Shown here piece by piece: positions 30,010 through 31,101 of a DNA stretch of 31,101 bases. Each line of letters opens with the position of its first letter. Within the stretch, counting starts at the first letter, position 1. The translations under genes and the position numbers were made by a program. The notes below the pieces were generated by a model that was given only the letters and a program-made list of their open reading frames with translations, had not been told where the DNA came from and made no database searches. Source of the DNA: CAZZBK01 sp964652155 (lineage in GTDB: Bacteria > Planctomycetota > Planctomycetia > Pirellulales > PNKZ01). Location of the stretch: positions 1-31,101 of the forward strand of contig CAZZBK010000069.1 in NCBI GenBank assembly GCA_964652155.1, in the 5' to 3' direction.

Positions 30010-31101
30010 GTGCCTCGTCGCCACGATTTGCACAAGATTTTGCTGATTGGTTCTGGTCCGATCATCATTGGCCAGGCCTGCGAGTTTGATTACAGCGGCA
30101 CCCAAGCCTGCAAGGCCCTGCGCGAAGAGGGCTACGAGGTGGTGCTGATCAACTCGAACCCGGCCACGATCATGACCGATCCGTCGACGGCCGACCGCAC
30201 CTACATCGAGCCGCTTACCTGGCAGACGATCGAAAAGATCATCGCCATCGAGCGGCCCGACGCCATTTTGCCCACCCTCGGCGGCCAGACCGGGTTGAAC
30301 CTGGGCATGGAACTCTGGCGCAATGGCGTGCTTGAAAAGTACGGCGTCGAGATGATCGGCGCGCTGCCCGACGTCATCAACAAGGCTGAAGACCGCAGCT
30401 TGTTCAAGCTGGCGATGGAAAAGATCGGGCTCGAGGTCTGTCGCGGCCGCACCGTCAACAACATGGACGAGGCCCGTGCCGCGATGCAGGAGATCGGCCT
30501 GCCGGTCGTCATTCGCCCCAGCTTTACGCTCGGCGGCAGCGGGTCGGGCATTGCGTTCAACCGTGACGAGTTCGAGCGGATGGTCAGCCGCGGACTCGAG
30601 TTCTCGCCGATCCACGAGGTGCTGCTCGAAGAATCGATCCTCGGCTGGAAAGAGTACGAAATGGAGGTGATGCGCGACGTCGACGACAACGTCGTGATCA
30701 TCTGCTCGATCGAAAACCTCGATCCGATGGGCATTCACACCGGCGACTCGATCACCGTGGCGCCGGCGCAAACGTTGTCCGACAAAGAATATCAGCGAAT
30801 GCGCGACGCCTCGCTCGCGGTCATTCGCGAGATCGGCGTCGAGACCGGCGGCTCGAATATCCAGTTTGCCACCCATCCGCAAACCGGCCGCATGATCGTC
30901 ATTGAGATGAATCCGCGCGTGAGCCGCTCGTCGGCGCTGGCCAGCAAGGCCACCGGCTTTCCCATCGCCAAGATCGCCGCCAAACTGGCCGTGGGCTACC
31001 GTCTGCACGAACTGACCAACGACATCACCCGCGAGACGAAAGCCTGTTTCGAGCCTACGAGCGATTATGACGTCACGAAAATTCCGCGCTTTGCGTTCGA
31101 G
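30010..31101 (+). CDS. carB: Carbamoyl-phosphate synthase large subunit (N-terminal 364 codons; runs off the window)
   Basis: Partial. The enzyme makes carbamoyl phosphate from bicarbonate, ATP and glutamine-derived ammonia for arginine and pyrimidine synthesis. The GTG start at 30010 is followed by the typical opening HDLHKILLIGSGPIIIGQACEFDYSG. Family blocks continue in one uninterrupted frame: VVLINSNPATIMTDP, ILPTLGGQTGLNLG, the ATP-grasp segment LPVVIRPSFTLGGSGSG, LLEESILGWKEYEMEVMRD, ENLDPMGIHTGDSITVAPAQTL, and IVIEMNPRVSRSSALASKATGFPIAKIAAKLAVGY. No defect is visible. AAAGGA lies about ten bases before the GTG. The remaining roughly 700 codons should lie beyond 31101. Confidence 0.96.
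   Translation, partial: MPRRHDLHKILLIGSGPIIIGQACEFDYSGTQACKALREEGYEVVLINSNPATIMTDPSTADRTYIEPLTWQTIEKIIAIERPDAILPTLGGQTGLNLGMELWRNGVLEKYGVEMIGALPDVINKAEDRSLFKLAMEKIGLEVCRGRTVNNMDEARAAMQEIGLPVVIRPSFTLGGSGSGIAFNRDEFERMVSRGLEFSPIHEVLLEESILGWKEYEMEVMRDVDDNVVIICSIENLDPMGIHTGDSITVAPAQTLSDKEYQRMRDASLAVIREIGVETGGSNIQFATHPQTGRMIVIEMNPRVSRSSALASKATGFPIAKIAAKLAVGYRLHELTNDITRETKACFEPTSDYDVTKIPRFAFE

Noticed and set aside
30001..31008. A 335-codon minus-strand open frame near the window end.
   Set aside because: The plus strand reads without interruption as carB from 30010; the minus frame is a shadow.

Overview
The window looks like part of a chromosome of a planctomycete, most likely in the Pirellulales. 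This is inferred from gene types and not from a marker gene. The clues are an ECF sigma factor placed directly before a very large membrane Ser/Thr kinase with TPR repeats, exported sialate O-acetylesterase and formylglycine-generating-enzyme-like proteins, weak or absent Shine-Dalgarno sequences at many starts, and GC-rich coding DNA broken up by foldback repeats. There is no rRNA, CRISPR array, integrase, transposase or phage gene. The only RNA gene I can support is one tRNA-Gln.

Layout. Positions 76-2556 (minus) hold a TonB-dependent outer-membrane receptor with a long structured leader. Positions 2557-3555 hold one possible small protein and a foldback repeat. Positions 3556-7826 (plus) hold the sigma factor and kinase pair. 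Positions 7926-10904 hold a PAS-AraC regulator divergent from a mandelate-racemase-family enzyme and a DapA-family lyase, which fits a hydroxyproline-type catabolic module. Positions 10971-18286 (plus) hold three exported, mosaic proteins: an esterase with an inserted domain, a transglutaminase-like/FGE-like/carbohydrate-binding fusion, and a tandem esterase whose second half has lost its catalytic residues. They are followed by a degenerate repeat copy and tRNA-Gln.

From 18580 onward the content is mainly housekeeping: an RluA-type pseudouridine synthase, 6-phosphofructokinase, argC-argJ, a CbiA/CobB-like protein without its active-site residues, mutS, comF-like, a double DUF3467 protein, a 2Fe-2S ferredoxin followed by a PII-type protein, a small conserved-looking protein, and the first 364 codons of carB. 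argC, argJ and carB tie this part to arginine and carbamoyl-phosphate metabolism, and PII is a nitrogen-status sensor family.

The most unusual content is (1) the CbiA/CobB-like protein at 22882-24219, which keeps the fold signature of a two-domain glutamine amidotransferase but lacks the P-loop lysine, the catalytic Cys and the C-terminal His motif, (2) the FGE-like protein at 12637-15189, whose C-terminal FGE motif lies ahead of its N-terminal part, (3) the half-dead tandem esterase at 15338-18286, and (4) the ferredoxin-PII pair. All calls come from reading the sequence and from memory of protein families. No database search or structure prediction was run.
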